Part shown: piece by piece, positions 1 through 8,264 of the stretch | Numbering within the stretch: the first letter of the stretch is position 1 | Layout of the letters: the number at the start of each line of letters is the position of its first letter | Program-made: the position numbers and the translations under genes | The notes under the pieces: model-generated | Told to the model about the DNA's origin: nothing | The model's database searches: none | The model's input: the letters and a program-made list of their open reading frames with translations, nothing else | DNA from: Desulfofustis sp. | GTDB lineage: Bacteria; Desulfobacterota; Desulfobulbia; Desulfobulbales; Desulfocapsaceae | Assembly: GCA_022340565.1 (NCBI GenBank) | Contig: JAJDNR010000050.1 | Location: 1-55,339, forward strand | Length of the DNA stretch: 55,339 nt | Reading direction: 5' to 3'

Positions 1-1482
1 GGTTCGCTCCGCCTGGGATGCGGTAACCTGGGCTTTCTCAATGTCCTCCTTGATCTTCCTGATGCGGCCGATGGTGTCGCGCTCCAGGGTCCACTGCGCT
101 TTCATGGCTTTGAGTTGGTCACCGAGATCGGCGAGGCGCCGCTGCACATCGGCCAGCCGCTCCTTGGAGGCCTTATCCTGCTCCTTCTTCAGCGCTTCCT
201 GCTCGATTTCGAGTTTAATGCGCTGCCGTTCCAACTCGTCGATCTGTGTCGGCATCGAATCGATCTCGATACGCAGCCGCGATGCGGCTTCGTCGATCAG
301 GTCGATGGCCTTGTCCGGCAGGAACCGATCAGTGATATAGCGGCTGGAGAGAACCACCGCAGCCACCGTTGCCGCATCCTGGATCCTGACGCCGTGGTGA
401 ATTTCATACTTCTCCTTGATTCCCCTTAAAATGGCGATGGAATCCTCTTCGCTGGGCTCCTGAACCAGTACCGGCTGGAAACGCCGCTCCAGGGCGCTGT
501 CCTTTTCAATGTATTTCCGGTATTCATCCAGCGTCGTGGCGCCCACGCAGTGCAGTTCGCCGCGGGCAAGCGCCGGCTTCAGCATGTTCGATGCGTCCAT
601 CGAGCCCTCGGCGGCTCCGGCTCCGACGAGCGTGTGGATCTCGTCGATGAAGAGGATGATTTCACCGCTGCGCTTCTCGATTTCTTTAAGCACCGCCTTG
701 AGCCGATCCTCGAATTCGCCGCGGTATTTGGCGCCGGCAACCAGTGAACCGAGATCAAGAGTTATTACCTGTTTGTCCTTCAGGGTGGCGGGAATGTCGC
801 CATTGACAATGCGCTGGGCCAGGCCCTCGACGATGGCTGTTTTTCCAACGCCGGGCTCGCCGATTAGAACCGGATTGTTTTTTGTGCGCCTCGACAGCAC
901 CTGGATGATCCGGCGGATTTCCTCATCCCTGCCGATTACCGGGTCGAGCTTGCCGCGTTTGGCGATATCGGTCAGGTTCTTTCCGTATTTTTCCAGGGCC
1001 TGATATTTCTCCTCGGGGTAAGGGTCGGTGACCCGCTGGTTTCCCCTGATCGTGCTGAGGGCCTGCAAAAAGTTCTTCTCGGAGACGCCGAGCTGGCTCA
1101 GTTTCGCGGCCAGGCTCGATTTGCCGTCCCGGAGGATCGCCAGGAAGATGTGTTCCTGACTGACATATTCGTCCTGCATCTGGGATGCCGTGGAGAATGA
1201 ATTATCGAGAATCCGTTTCAGGTCTTGCGAAATATAGATCTGCCGCGCGCCGGAACCGGAAACGGATGGCAGTGAGCTGATCTGTTCGTTGACCAGGGCA
1301 AGCACCCGCGAAGGGTCTACCCCCATTTTCTGCAGTGTCGGCACCACGACCCCATCGGGCTGCTCAAGAATTGCTTTAGCCAGATGTGCCGGGGTAATCT
1401 CCTGGTTTTCGTGAGTCTCGGCGATCTGCTGAGCTCCCTGGACAGCCTCCTGGGATTTCAGTGTAAATTTATCGAATTTCAT
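1..1482 (-). CDS. clpB: ATP-dependent disaggregase ClpB (N-terminal 494 residues, cut by window edge)
   Basis: ClpB is a Hsp100 AAA+ chaperone that pulls proteins out of aggregates together with DnaK/DnaJ/GrpE in the cytoplasm. Reading the minus strand from the ATG at 1482 gives an open frame that leaves the window at base 1. It opens [15 protein letters not shown], as in the double Clp_N domain (about 1-145), then NBD1 with Walker [10 protein letters not shown] near residue 210 and Walker [11 protein letters not shown] near 275. From about 400 the sequence becomes rich in E/K/Q/R, as in the ClpB coiled-coil middle domain, which ClpA lacks. A clear AAGGAGA ribosome site precedes the ATG. The second ATPase domain lies outside the window. 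Confidence 0.96.
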   Translation of the reverse strand, partial: MKFDKFTLKSQEAVQGAQQIAETHENQEITPAHLAKAILEQPDGVVVPTLQKMGVDPSRVLALVNEQISSLPSVSGSGARQIYISQDLKRILDNSFSTASQMQDEYVSQEHIFLAILRDGKSSLAAKLSQLGVSEKNFLQALSTIRGNQRVTDPYPEEKYQALEKYGKNLTDIAKRGKLDPVIGRDEEIRRIIQVLSRRTKNNPVLIGEPGVGKTAIVEGLAQRIVNGDIPATLKDKQVITLDLGSLVAGAKYRGEFEDRLKAVLKEIEKRSGEIILFIDEIHTLVGAGAAEGSMDASNMLKPALARGELHCVGATTLDEYRKYIEKDSALERRFQPVLVQEPSEEDSIAILRGIKEKYEIHHGVRIQDAATVAAVVLSSRYITDRFLPDKAIDLIDEAASRLRIEIDSMPTQIDELERQRIKLEIEQEALKKEQDKASKERLADVQRRLADLGDQLKAMKAQWTLERDTIGRIRKIKEDIEKAQVTASQAERT

Positions 1483-1547
1483 GAACGTATCTCCTTGTTT
1501 TCATAGTCTCTGTTGGGGTATCGATTAAAGCGATTAATTCAGACCAG

Positions 1548-1576
1548 AAAATAAGGACGGCCGGCATGGGTGTCAA
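1548..1576 (-). promoter_or_regulatory. sigma70-like promoter of clpB
   Basis: On the minus strand a perfect TTGACA (1576-1571) is followed after 17 bp by TATTTT (1553-1548, 4/6 to TATAAT), about 65 bp before the clpB ATG. The -35 is also half of an inverted repeat TGTCAA-GTTT-TTGACA (1571-1586). No CIRCE element (HrcA operator) was seen, and the spacing does not fit a heat-shock sigma32 promoter well. Assigned from sequence pattern only. Confidence 0.5.
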
Positions 1577-1611
1577 GTTTTTGACAGAGGGATTCCGGGA
1601 GATGGGGGAAG

Positions 1612-1648
1612 AAATAAAGAAAAAGCGGATTTACAGTGTAAATCCGCT
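1612..1648 (-). terminator. Rho-independent terminator of the HesB-like gene
   Basis: AGCGGATTTACA (1624-1635) and TGTAAATCCGCT (1637-1648) are perfect 12-bp complements. On the minus strand the stem runs into TTTTTCTTTATTTC. It lies about 30 bp past the stop codon of the minus-strand HesB-like gene, so it should end that transcript before clpB. Confidence 0.8.
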
Positions 1649-1679
1649 CTCTTAAAACGTGGTCTCAGGCGGGGGGATA

Positions 1680-2015
1680 TCAGCCGCAGCTTCCAGAACC
1701 GCAGGATCCTGATGAACAGCCGCCGCCGCCAATCGGATTGGTCGAAGAAATACCGAAACCGGAACGCGGTCCTGCTTCTATATATTCGACATTGATCGAG
1801 CCGCAGGTTTCCAGCAGGCTGTCTTCGACAACAAATGTCAGTTCATTCTGATCGTATACCTTGTCGTTCTCTTTTGGCTCATCCAGAGCCAATCCCAGCG
1901 AAGGGCCGGCTCAGCCGCCCTGCATCAGTGCCACACGCAGGGCCGATTCAATATTGTTCTGGCTGAGGTACTCCTTGAGTTTGGTTACAGCCAGGTCAGT
2001 TACCGTAAGTGACAT
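1680..2015 (-). CDS. HesB/IscA-type Fe-S carrier selenoprotein (UGA = Sec35)
   Basis: An A-type Fe-S cluster carrier of 111 residues, read through an in-frame TGA at 1913-1911. Translation from the ATG at 2015 (AAGGAGG ribosome site just upstream) gives MSLTVTDLAVTKLKEYL..., then MQGG-U-AGPSLGLAL, matching the first cysteine region of IscA/HesB proteins with Sec in place of Cys. The frame continues through CGSINVEYIEAG to a Cys/Gly/Ser-rich end with three cysteines (C-x4-C-x4-C) instead of the usual C-G-C. HesB-like selenoproteins are a known bacterial family, so readthrough is much more likely than a broken gene. Conventional gene callers would start at the TTG at 1892 and lose the N-terminus. 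It has its own promoter and terminator. Confidence 0.88.
1874..1913 (-). promoter_or_regulatory. Bacterial SECIS element following the UGA codon
   Basis: Starting 18 nt after the UGA (1913-1911) the minus-strand RNA can form a 7-bp stem UUGGCUC / GAGCCAA (1892-1886 with 1880-1874) closed by the 5-nt loop UGGAU (1885-1881). The loop begins 25 nt after the UGA. Bacterial SECIS elements are short hairpins directly downstream of the UGA, with a guanine-bearing apical loop about 16-37 nt away that is bound by SelB. The fit is good, but the structure was judged by eye. Confidence 0.7.
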
Positions 2016-2350
2016 GCAGACCTCCTTGATGTTTTCGTTATGTCACGGGGGGTCTCCCCAGAATAGTGCATATGCACCACTCGCTCATACTTTGTCCCCA
2101 CATGATAAGCCTCACCAAAACAGAAGTCAATTGGTGAATTTCAACGAAAAATTAAATACACGGCAAGACGATTGCTTAGGTGACGATCTGTCTCGTCGAA
2201 CACGAAAACATAACATATTTCCGTTATGTGCAAGGAACTATAGCGTTTGAATCAATAGATTGTTACTTTTAGAGCTTTGTTTTAATGATTAGCAATGGCG
2301 GTCGGTAAGGGTGGTAAGGCTGTAACAGCGTATCGATTAGAGGTAAGCGG
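2016..2350. other. Divergent intergenic region between hesB-like gene and pfk
   Basis: 335 bp without a gene. It holds the selenoprotein promoter and its leader palindrome (both minus strand). On the plus side, a possible pfk promoter reads TTGTTA (2260-2265) - 15 bp - TTTAAT (2281-2286), which has a short spacer and is weak. The AT-rich stretch 2100-2290 contrasts with the surrounding coding DNA. No tRNA or repeat was seen. Confidence 0.5.
2102..2130 (-). promoter_or_regulatory. Promoter of the HesB-like selenoprotein gene
   Basis: Minus strand: TTGACT (2130-2125) - 17 bp - TATCAT (2107-2102), each 5/6 to consensus, with ideal spacing. The predicted start near 2095 gives a leader of about 80 nt. 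That leader contains the palindrome GTGCATATGCAC (2066-2077) and a GGGG-TCT-CCCC repeat (about 2049-2059), either of which could be an operator or an RNA hairpin. Confidence 0.55.
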
Positions 2351-3439
2351 ATGAAAAAGGTGGTGATTTCTACCGGTGGCGGCGATGCCCCGGGGCTCAA
2401 CGCGGTGATTTACGCGGTTGTGCACGCCTGTTATCGGCGCGGGTGGGAGGTGTACGGAAGCAGAAGCGGTTATTCCGGATTTCTCGATGTCGATGAGATG
2501 ATCAGACTGACCCCGCGGGATGTGCAGGAAATCTATGCGATCGGCGGCACGATCCTGGGTTCCACCAACAAAGGCAGTCCGTTTGCAAAACCGGTGGAGA
2601 ATCTCGCCGGGGAGATCCATTACGTCGACATGTCTGAAAAGATCATGAAAAACTATAAACGGATGGGTTTTGATTGCCACATCGCGATAGGCGGGGACGG
2701 CAGCCTGGAAATCGCCCACCGATTCGCCCAACTCGGGATGAACGTGATCGGGGTACCCAAAACCATCGATAATGACCTGATGGCCACCGATCGAACCTTC
2801 GGGTTCGATACCGCGGTGTCCACGGCGACCGAAGCGCTCGACAAGATACATTCTACCGCCAAATCCCACGATCGGGTTATGGTTGTTGAAGTGATGGGAA
2901 GAGATTCCGGCTGGATCGCGCTGTATTCAGGAATCTCTGGTGGAGCCGATGTGATTCTGATCCCGGAAATCCCCTTCGAATTGGAAATCGTCTGCGAGAA
3001 AATCGCCGACAACGAACTCAGGGACAAGCATTATGCGATCGTTGTGGTTGCCGAAGGAGCCGTCGCCAAAGGAGGCACGGTCTTCTCAAAAGGAGCCGGG
3101 GAACTCGGCAGACAGGAGGTGATCCTGGGTGGAATCGGGGAGTGGGTCGCTGCAGAGATCAAAAAATCCACCGACAAGGATACCCGTTCTCTCACTCTCG
3201 GCCATCTGCAGCGGGGCGGGTCGCCGACTACTTTCGATAGGCTGCTGGCGCTGAGATTCGGTGCAGCGGCGGTACGGCTCGTCGAGGAGGGGACCTTCGA
3301 CCATATGGTCGCCCTGGTCTCGTCACAGATGAAGGCAGTGCCGATTCAGGAGGCGATTAAAACCAGGAAGAAAGTCGATCTCCACAGCGATAAAATCCAG
3401 ACTGCTCGCGATATCGGCATCTGCTTTGGAGACGAATAA
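2351..3439 (+). CDS. pfkA: 6-phosphofructokinase
   Basis: Phosphorylates fructose-6-phosphate to fructose-1,6-bisphosphate in glycolysis. The 362-residue protein has the phosphate-binding STGGGDAPGLNA near the N-terminus, GGDGS (about residues 114-118), PKTIDNDL (about 137-144) and MGRDSGWIAL. In this family the residue after GGD and the residue before TIDND track the phosphoryl donor. Here the first is Gly (ATP type) and the second Lys (usual in PPi enzymes), a combination known from some ATP-dependent long-type and plant PFKs. ATP use is therefore more likely, but not certain. GAGGT lies 8 nt before the ATG. The glycosylase gene follows after 12 bp, so the two may be co-transcribed. Confidence 0.93.
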   Translation: MKKVVISTGGGDAPGLNAVIYAVVHACYRRGWEVYGSRSGYSGFLDVDEMIRLTPRDVQEIYAIGGTILGSTNKGSPFAKPVENLAGEIHYVDMSEKIMKNYKRMGFDCHIAIGGDGSLEIAHRFAQLGMNVIGVPKTIDNDLMATDRTFGFDTAVSTATEALDKIHSTAKSHDRVMVVEVMGRDSGWIALYSGISGGADVILIPEIPFELEIVCEKIADNELRDKHYAIVVVAEGAVAKGGTVFSKGAGELGRQEVILGGIGEWVAAEIKKSTDKDTRSLTLGHLQRGGSPTTFDRLLALRFGAAAVRLVEEGTFDHMVALVSSQMKAVPIQEAIKTRKKVDLHSDKIQTARDIGICFGDE

Positions 3440-3451
3440 CCGGGATCTGCG

Positions 3452-4102
3452 ATGGCCTTAACGGCAATACGGCTACAGGAAATTTTCCGCCTGCTCGATA
3501 ACCGTTTCGGGGCCTTGCACTGGTGGCCTGCGCAGACCCCGTTTGAAGTGGTGGTCGGTGCGGTCCTGACCCAGAATACCAACTGGAGAAATGTCGAACG
3601 ATCGATTAGCTCGCTGAAACAGGCAAATCTCTTGTCGTTCGAGGCGATGCTGGCGGTACCAGAAATCGATTTAGCCGCCTGTATCACCTCTTCGGGCTAT
3701 TACAATGTCAAGGCACGGCGCCTGAAAAACCTTCTGCACATGATCGAGGCGGATTACTCCGGACGGCTTCAATCCCTGTTCGATGAAGACACCGGCAGCG
3801 CCAGACGGGCACTGCTGGGCGTGAAGGGGATCGGCCCGGAAACAGCCGATTCGATTCTGCTCTATGCGGGGGGACATCCGGTTTTTGTGGTGGATGCCTA
3901 TACCCACCGGATCATGTCGCGGCACGGCATGGTTCCTGAAACCTGCGATTATCAGACCATTCAGGATGTGTTCATGGACAATCTCGAGCCTGATGCCGAC
4001 ATGTTCAACCAGTATCATGCGTTGCTGGTGCGCACCGCAAAAGAATTCTGCAAAAAATCCAAGCCGCTTTGCGATACCTGTCCCCTCGGCGGAATCGACT
4101 GA
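3452..4102 (+). CDS. Endonuclease III-related DNA glycosylase (MagIII/COG2231 type)
   Basis: HhH-GPD DNA glycosylase of 216 residues, a base-excision repair enzyme acting on damaged (probably alkylated) bases. The N-terminus has HWWPAQTPFEVVVGAVLTQN. The helix-hairpin-helix reads GVKGIGPETADSIL and is followed by VVDAYTHRI with the conserved catalytic Asp. The Lys that makes E. coli Nth a lyase (GRKTAN) is Glu here, so a monofunctional glycosylase is expected. The C-terminus shows only three of the four cluster cysteines (C-x6-C-x2-C), and the chain ends where the fourth would be, so a normal [4Fe-4S] cluster is doubtful. Substrate unknown. Confidence 0.8.
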   Translation: MALTAIRLQEIFRLLDNRFGALHWWPAQTPFEVVVGAVLTQNTNWRNVERSISSLKQANLLSFEAMLAVPEIDLAACITSSGYYNVKARRLKNLLHMIEADYSGRLQSLFDEDTGSARRALLGVKGIGPETADSILLYAGGHPVFVVDAYTHRIMSRHGMVPETCDYQTIQDVFMDNLEPDADMFNQYHALLVRTAKEFCKKSKPLCDTCPLGGID

Positions 4103-4126
4103 CAACCAGCTGCTGTCTGTTTCCCA

Positions 4127-7100
4127 TTACCGGTTGAATAATTCCCGCTGCGCTTCTTCGGCTTCCTCGGCCGTCCAGCCGATCTCCAGCAGTTCCTGTT
4201 TATACGTGTCAAGCAGGGTACGGGCTTTGAGCAGGTTCTTTCTCTTCAGGTACAACTGGTAGAGAAAGCTCACGATTTCTTCCTCGGAAAGCAGAATGCG
4301 GCCGATTTTTTCAAGCAGGGAGATTGCTTCGTCAAGCTGATTGAAGCGTTCCAGGGTTTCTGCCCAAGTCAGGCAGATCTTTCGCAGAGTCGATGTTATC
4401 TCGTCGGTATAGGCAAGGGCCTGCTCGGTATAAAAATATTCGGTGTCTGAAAAGCTGTTCCAGCAGGAAAGGGCGTCGTAGAAGGCATTGCCGGCCTGCC
4501 ACCACAACTCGCGTTTGGCAAAATTCAGTCCGGAGCGGGACAGATCGAGGAATCGCTGCGAATCGATGCGGACATTGACCAGTTGCACGAAATTCTTCTC
4601 CACGTTGATATAGCTAGTCGGGTCGGGGAGGTTTCTGGCGAGCACTTTACGCAGGCGGCTGATCAATGTGTAGAAGGTTTTGCTGGCCTTGTCAGGCGGG
4701 CTGTCCGGCCACAGGGCCAACTGCACCTGATCCTGGCTGATGCGAAGATCGGGCGAAGAAAGGAGCAGCCCGAAAAATTCCTGCTGATGAGGGCTGAAAT
4801 CCTGGATCGTGAATATTTCCTTGTCGCCGAGACTGATCGAGAATCTACCGAGGGTGCGAATCTGAATCATCGGAACCGCTTGTTCTTCGGGAATTAAGGA
4901 GTGGCCAAGCCGCTGTTCCGCCAGCCGATTGGCGAATTCCGGCTCAATTCCGCGCCTCACTGCCTCGGTGAGAAGTTTGAGCATGCAGCTGGAATCCCAG
5001 CCCCAGAAATAATCGAAGCCGGTCTCGATCATCAATTCGAGCCATTCCCGGAGGAGTGGCTCGACGGCAAAATCGTTCTGTTCACCGAGGTTTGTATAGC
5101 TCAGATAGGCAAGCGCACAGATCCTGATATACGGGGACGGAATCTGTTCGGCGAACTGAAGTGCACGGTCGAGGTTGTCCCTGGCTTCGGCATGGTGTCC
5201 GAGTAGTGCCGACACGGCACCCTTGATCGCGTAATGGAATCCGACGAAAAACGGGCCTCCGGCGTTGAGCCGCATCCGTGTCGACTGTTCAATGTCGACG
5301 AGCGCTGCATCCCGCTCTCCTTGTACCGCTCTGATAAAACTCCGCCACTGCAGGAACTGACTGGTCATATGTTCGCTGGCCGCGGTTTTGGACACAAGCA
5401 TACCCTGTTCAATGATATCGAGCGCCTCTTCATGCCGGTCGAGCGAAATCAGACTGATGGCTGACCACACATAGAGGTAAGGCGCGGCATTGGTCTGCCT
5501 GACGACTTCCCGGTCGACGCCCTCCAACACCAGGTCCTTATGATATAAAAAGGCTGCGAAATTGCCGTGCATGGACAGTTCGCAGAGCTGCATGACATGG
5601 AGATTGAGCCGGTTGCTCATGCCCACCAGCGGATTGCTTACCAGCCGGTAGGATTTTTCAATCTCCATTTTGGCTCTGCGCGGGTCGCCGGCGAGCAGCG
5701 AGATGTAACCCAGAATAAACCGTGATGCGGCGATGAAATTCCTGCTTTCGACCCGGTCGGCAAGCTCACATCCTCGTTTTGCGTAGTGGCGTGCCAGCTC
5801 TGTTCTGCCGTCGAAGAAACAGTAACCGGCGGCCAGGTTCCTGACTACAATGATGGAAATTTCCTTGGGCAGCGTCTTATGGATGGATTCGTAGAGCATC
5901 CGCGCCCGGCCGAGCAGTTGGGATCCGGCGTTGTAGCGTCCCGAGATCGCGAAGTGATAATAGATGACCTGGGAGAGTGCCATCAATTCGCCGGCTTCGT
6001 CACCGCCCTCGATGAACCTCTCTATGCTTGTCTGAAAATAGGGCAGGATGGCTTGAGGCTGCACATCGGTGGTCAGAAAGGCGTGGAAGAAGGTCAGCCA
6101 GCCATAGGATAGCAGGGTTTGCTCCGGGATTGTCTGGAGGATGCCAAGAATGGTTACCGTTCTGTTGGCGGACACGAGCTTGAGCCCTTCCTGTTTGAGC
6201 ACCTCCTCCATCCTCGGGTAATCTTCGCCGTCCCTCAATGCCTTGAGGCCTTTTTCAACAAGGTCGTGCTCAAAATAGTGCTCTGCCGCCCGGCGGTAGA
6301 TACCTGCCGGCACCTCCGGAGCAAAAATCTGACGCCCCTTGGACTGGAGAAATTCCTGGAACAGGTGATGGAACCTATACAGGCGTCCGGTATCGTCGAG
6401 CCGGTAGACGAAGAAGTTCTGTTCGGCCATCCGTTCGAGGTGGAGGTCAAGATCGTCGAGATCGATTACCTCCCGGGCCAACTGAATATCGATCTCATCG
6501 AGGAAGGACAGTTTCATGAACGCTTCATGGAGGCTGTCGGGAATCTGGGAAAGGATTTCCTCTTGAAAGAAGGTGAGCATGAAACCGTCCAGCCCTCTAC
6601 CGAAAAGATGCGGCTTCATGGTCATCACCTGTTCCGGTTTTATCGATTTTCTTCCTACCGCGAGCGGGTTTGCCGCCAGCACGATGCCCATGATCCAGCC
6701 GTTGGTGATTTCCAGAATCTGCTCAGCTTCAGAGGAGCTGATGTGGGTAGCGAGAATTTCGTTGTAGAGCTTTTCTATTTCGGCCAGGGAAAGAGCGAGA
6801 TCGTCGTTGTCCAGGTAGACCAGGTGGGGATTTTTTCGTATTGTTCTGGCCTCGAGCATCAGCGGGTGCCTGCTGAGCAGGATGAAGTGCAGCTGCGGAG
6901 GTGCGGAGTCGATCAGGTAATCAAGGAAGTGAACTGCCAGCGGTGTATTGTTGGTCAGGTGCAGATCGTCGAGAACCAGGAACATATCCGAACCCAGGGC
7001 GCTGTCGATATCATTGACGAGAATGTTTACGCAGCCCTGCAGATCCATCGGTTCGACGCGGCCGTTGGCAAGGATGGCCTCGAGCTGTGGCGAAGAAAAG

Positions 7101-7408
7101 TTCTCGAGCTTTCTTGCAAAAGCCAGATGAAAGGCATTGAGCAGATACACCGGATCGCGGTCTTCACTGGTGATCTGGTACCAGACGAACGGAGCCCCGC
7201 TGTGATCGAGGAACTGATTCACCAGGGTCGTCTTTCCCTGACCGGCCTGGGCCTCGACGATGATGACCGGACTCCCGAATGGGTCGTCCCCGAGCCTGTC
7301 GGTGAGAATGGCATGGCGCCAGATGGATTGGGCCTTGTTGATTCGAGGCGGGTAGAATTTGTTGACGGCGATCGATCGCTGGATTGAGGATGCGGTATGC
7401 GAGGTCAT
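4127..7408 (-). CDS. MalT-like STAND ATPase with SARP-type DNA-binding domain
   Basis: A 1093-residue transcription regulator. The N-terminal half is a STAND/NACHT-like ATPase: Walker A EAQAGQGKTTL (about 51-61), Walker B FLVLDDLHL (about 141-149), then a MalT-like region and helical TPR-type repeats (about 400-830). From residue 847 (MIQIRTLGRFSISLG) a SARP/OmpR-like winged helix begins, followed by a bacterial transcriptional activation-type TPR block to the C-terminus. No LuxR HTH is present. Such proteins oligomerise with ATP and an inducer to activate transcription, but the inducer and targets cannot be read here. Its ATG overlaps the trmJ TGA (ATGA at 7408-7405), which implies coupled translation. 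Confidence 0.85.
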   Translation of the reverse strand: MTSHTASSIQRSIAVNKFYPPRINKAQSIWRHAILTDRLGDDPFGSPVIIVEAQAGQGKTTLVNQFLDHSGAPFVWYQITSEDRDPVYLLNAFHLAFARKLENFSSPQLEAILANGRVEPMDLQGCVNILVNDIDSALGSDMFLVLDDLHLTNNTPLAVHFLDYLIDSAPPQLHFILLSRHPLMLEARTIRKNPHLVYLDNDDLALSLAEIEKLYNEILATHISSSEAEQILEITNGWIMGIVLAANPLAVGRKSIKPEQVMTMKPHLFGRGLDGFMLTFFQEEILSQIPDSLHEAFMKLSFLDEIDIQLAREVIDLDDLDLHLERMAEQNFFVYRLDDTGRLYRFHHLFQEFLQSKGRQIFAPEVPAGIYRRAAEHYFEHDLVEKGLKALRDGEDYPRMEEVLKQEGLKLVSANRTVTILGILQTIPEQTLLSYGWLTFFHAFLTTDVQPQAILPYFQTSIERFIEGGDEAGELMALSQVIYYHFAISGRYNAGSQLLGRARMLYESIHKTLPKEISIIVVRNLAAGYCFFDGRTELARHYAKRGCELADRVESRNFIAASRFILGYISLLAGDPRRAKMEIEKSYRLVSNPLVGMSNRLNLHVMQLCELSMHGNFAAFLYHKDLVLEGVDREVVRQTNAAPYLYVWSAISLISLDRHEEALDIIEQGMLVSKTAASEHMTSQFLQWRSFIRAVQGERDAALVDIEQSTRMRLNAGGPFFVGFHYAIKGAVSALLGHHAEARDNLDRALQFAEQIPSPYIRICALAYLSYTNLGEQNDFAVEPLLREWLELMIETGFDYFWGWDSSCMLKLLTEAVRRGIEPEFANRLAEQRLGHSLIPEEQAVPMIQIRTLGRFSISLGDKEIFTIQDFSPHQQEFFGLLLSSPDLRISQDQVQLALWPDSPPDKASKTFYTLISRLRKVLARNLPDPTSYINVEKNFVQLVNVRIDSQRFLDLSRSGLNFAKRELWWQAGNAFYDALSCWNSFSDTEYFYTEQALAYTDEITSTLRKICLTWAETLERFNQLDEAISLLEKIGRILLSEEEIVSFLYQLYLKRKNLLKARTLLDTYKQELLEIGWTAEEAEEAQRELFNR

Positions 7409-8175
7409 GACTGGTTGGGCTCCTTGTCGGGGTTTAGCGCGCGACTTCTCTGATGCCAGAGAAACTGCCTGCAGATGCCCCGTATTATATTCGCCTCTTT
7501 TGACGATAACCTTACACGGCCAAGAAACTGCCTGATATTTCTCATCCAGTAGTGGTGACTTTTCTCGTTAAGGAAATCGATCTGCAGCAGTGCCGCCTCC
7601 ACATGTTCATACATTCCCTCGAGCTGGAAGGTCGAGGCGAACTCTGGTTCTGCCGCTGATTCACGGGTCATTTCGACGATCGCGCAGTAGAGTTCATAAC
7701 AGTGAATCGCTACCGCCTGCGCGAGGTTGAGCGAGGCGAATTCGGCGGTGGGAATGCACGAGGTGTACTGGCAATATTTCAGATCGTCGTTGGTCAACCC
7801 CCGATCCTCGGGGCCGAAAAGAAACGCTACGTTGTTGCTGGCAAGCAGGGGAATGATCTCGTGGATAATGTCTCGCGGCGACCGTTCGACAGTCCGCTTT
7901 CTGCCCAGTCGAGCGGTTGTTCCGACCACGAACGAAAACGGTGCCAGTGCGTCCGCCAGGTGGTCATGGATTTCCATGCGGTCGATCACATGGACCGCTT
8001 TATGAGTGGCCATCTTCGCCATGTCCTCATATTCCGGGGCCTCATCTCTGACTAGGATGAGTCTGGAAATACCCATGTTGAAGCACATGCGGGCGGCGGC
8101 GCCGATATTCTCCGCGTATTTCGGTTTCTTCAGTACGACTGCAATGTTGGCCAGTGCTTGCTGTGAATCGATCAT
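7405..8175 (-). CDS. trmJ: tRNA/rRNA 2'-O-methyltransferase, TrmJ-like (SPOUT)
   Basis: SPOUT-class RNA ribose methyltransferase. TrmJ methylates position 32 of tRNAs using SAM. Conserved motifs are present in order: IAVVLKKPKYAENIGAAARM at the N-terminus, ARLGRKRT, FLFGPEDRGLTNDDL (motif 2) and IPTAEFASLNLAQAVAI (motif 3, trefoil-knot SAM site). Length of about 256 residues fits the family. Start is ambiguous: ATG at 8175 is used here, while a TTG three codons earlier (8184) lies inside the terminator U-tract just upstream. Neither has a good ribosome site. The next gene starts within its stop codon. Confidence 0.85.
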   Translation of the reverse strand: MIDSQQALANIAVVLKKPKYAENIGAAARMCFNMGISRLILVRDEAPEYEDMAKMATHKAVHVIDRMEIHDHLADALAPFSFVVGTTARLGRKRTVERSPRDIIHEIIPLLASNNVAFLFGPEDRGLTNDDLKYCQYTSCIPTAEFASLNLAQAVAIHCYELYCAIVEMTRESAAEPEFASTFQLEGMYEHVEAALLQIDFLNEKSHHYWMRNIRQFLGRVRLSSKEANIIRGICRQFLWHQRSRALNPDKEPNQS

Positions 8176-8183
8176 GGTCCGCA

Positions 8184-8219
8184 ATAAAAAACGGGGTTGC
8201 CGGAAATTCCGGCAACCCC
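8184..8219 (-). terminator. Intrinsic terminator directly upstream of trmJ
   Basis: GGGGTTGCCGGAA (8193-8205), one base, then TTCCGGCAACCCC (8207-8219): a perfect 13-bp stem. On the minus strand it is followed by GTTTTTTATT. It lies between the stop of the coiled-coil protein gene (8265) and the trmJ start (8175), leaving no room for a normal trmJ promoter and leader. Confidence 0.85.
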
Positions 8220-8264
8220 TCTGTATGCATGTGTTGATGGCTGGTAAGAAGGCTTTCCTTGCGC

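Noticed and set aside
1680-1892. Short 70-residue HesB fragment starting at TTG, implying a nonsense-broken gene
   Set aside because: The TGA sits at the known Sec position of HesB selenoproteins with a SECIS-like hairpin; readthrough explains it better than decay.
1861-2250. 129-codon plus-strand frame over the hesB region
   Set aside because: Antisense to the Sec-HesB gene and its promoter; no ribosome site.
6119-7387. 422-codon plus-strand frame
   Set aside because: Antisense to the Walker A/B-bearing regulator gene and without family features.
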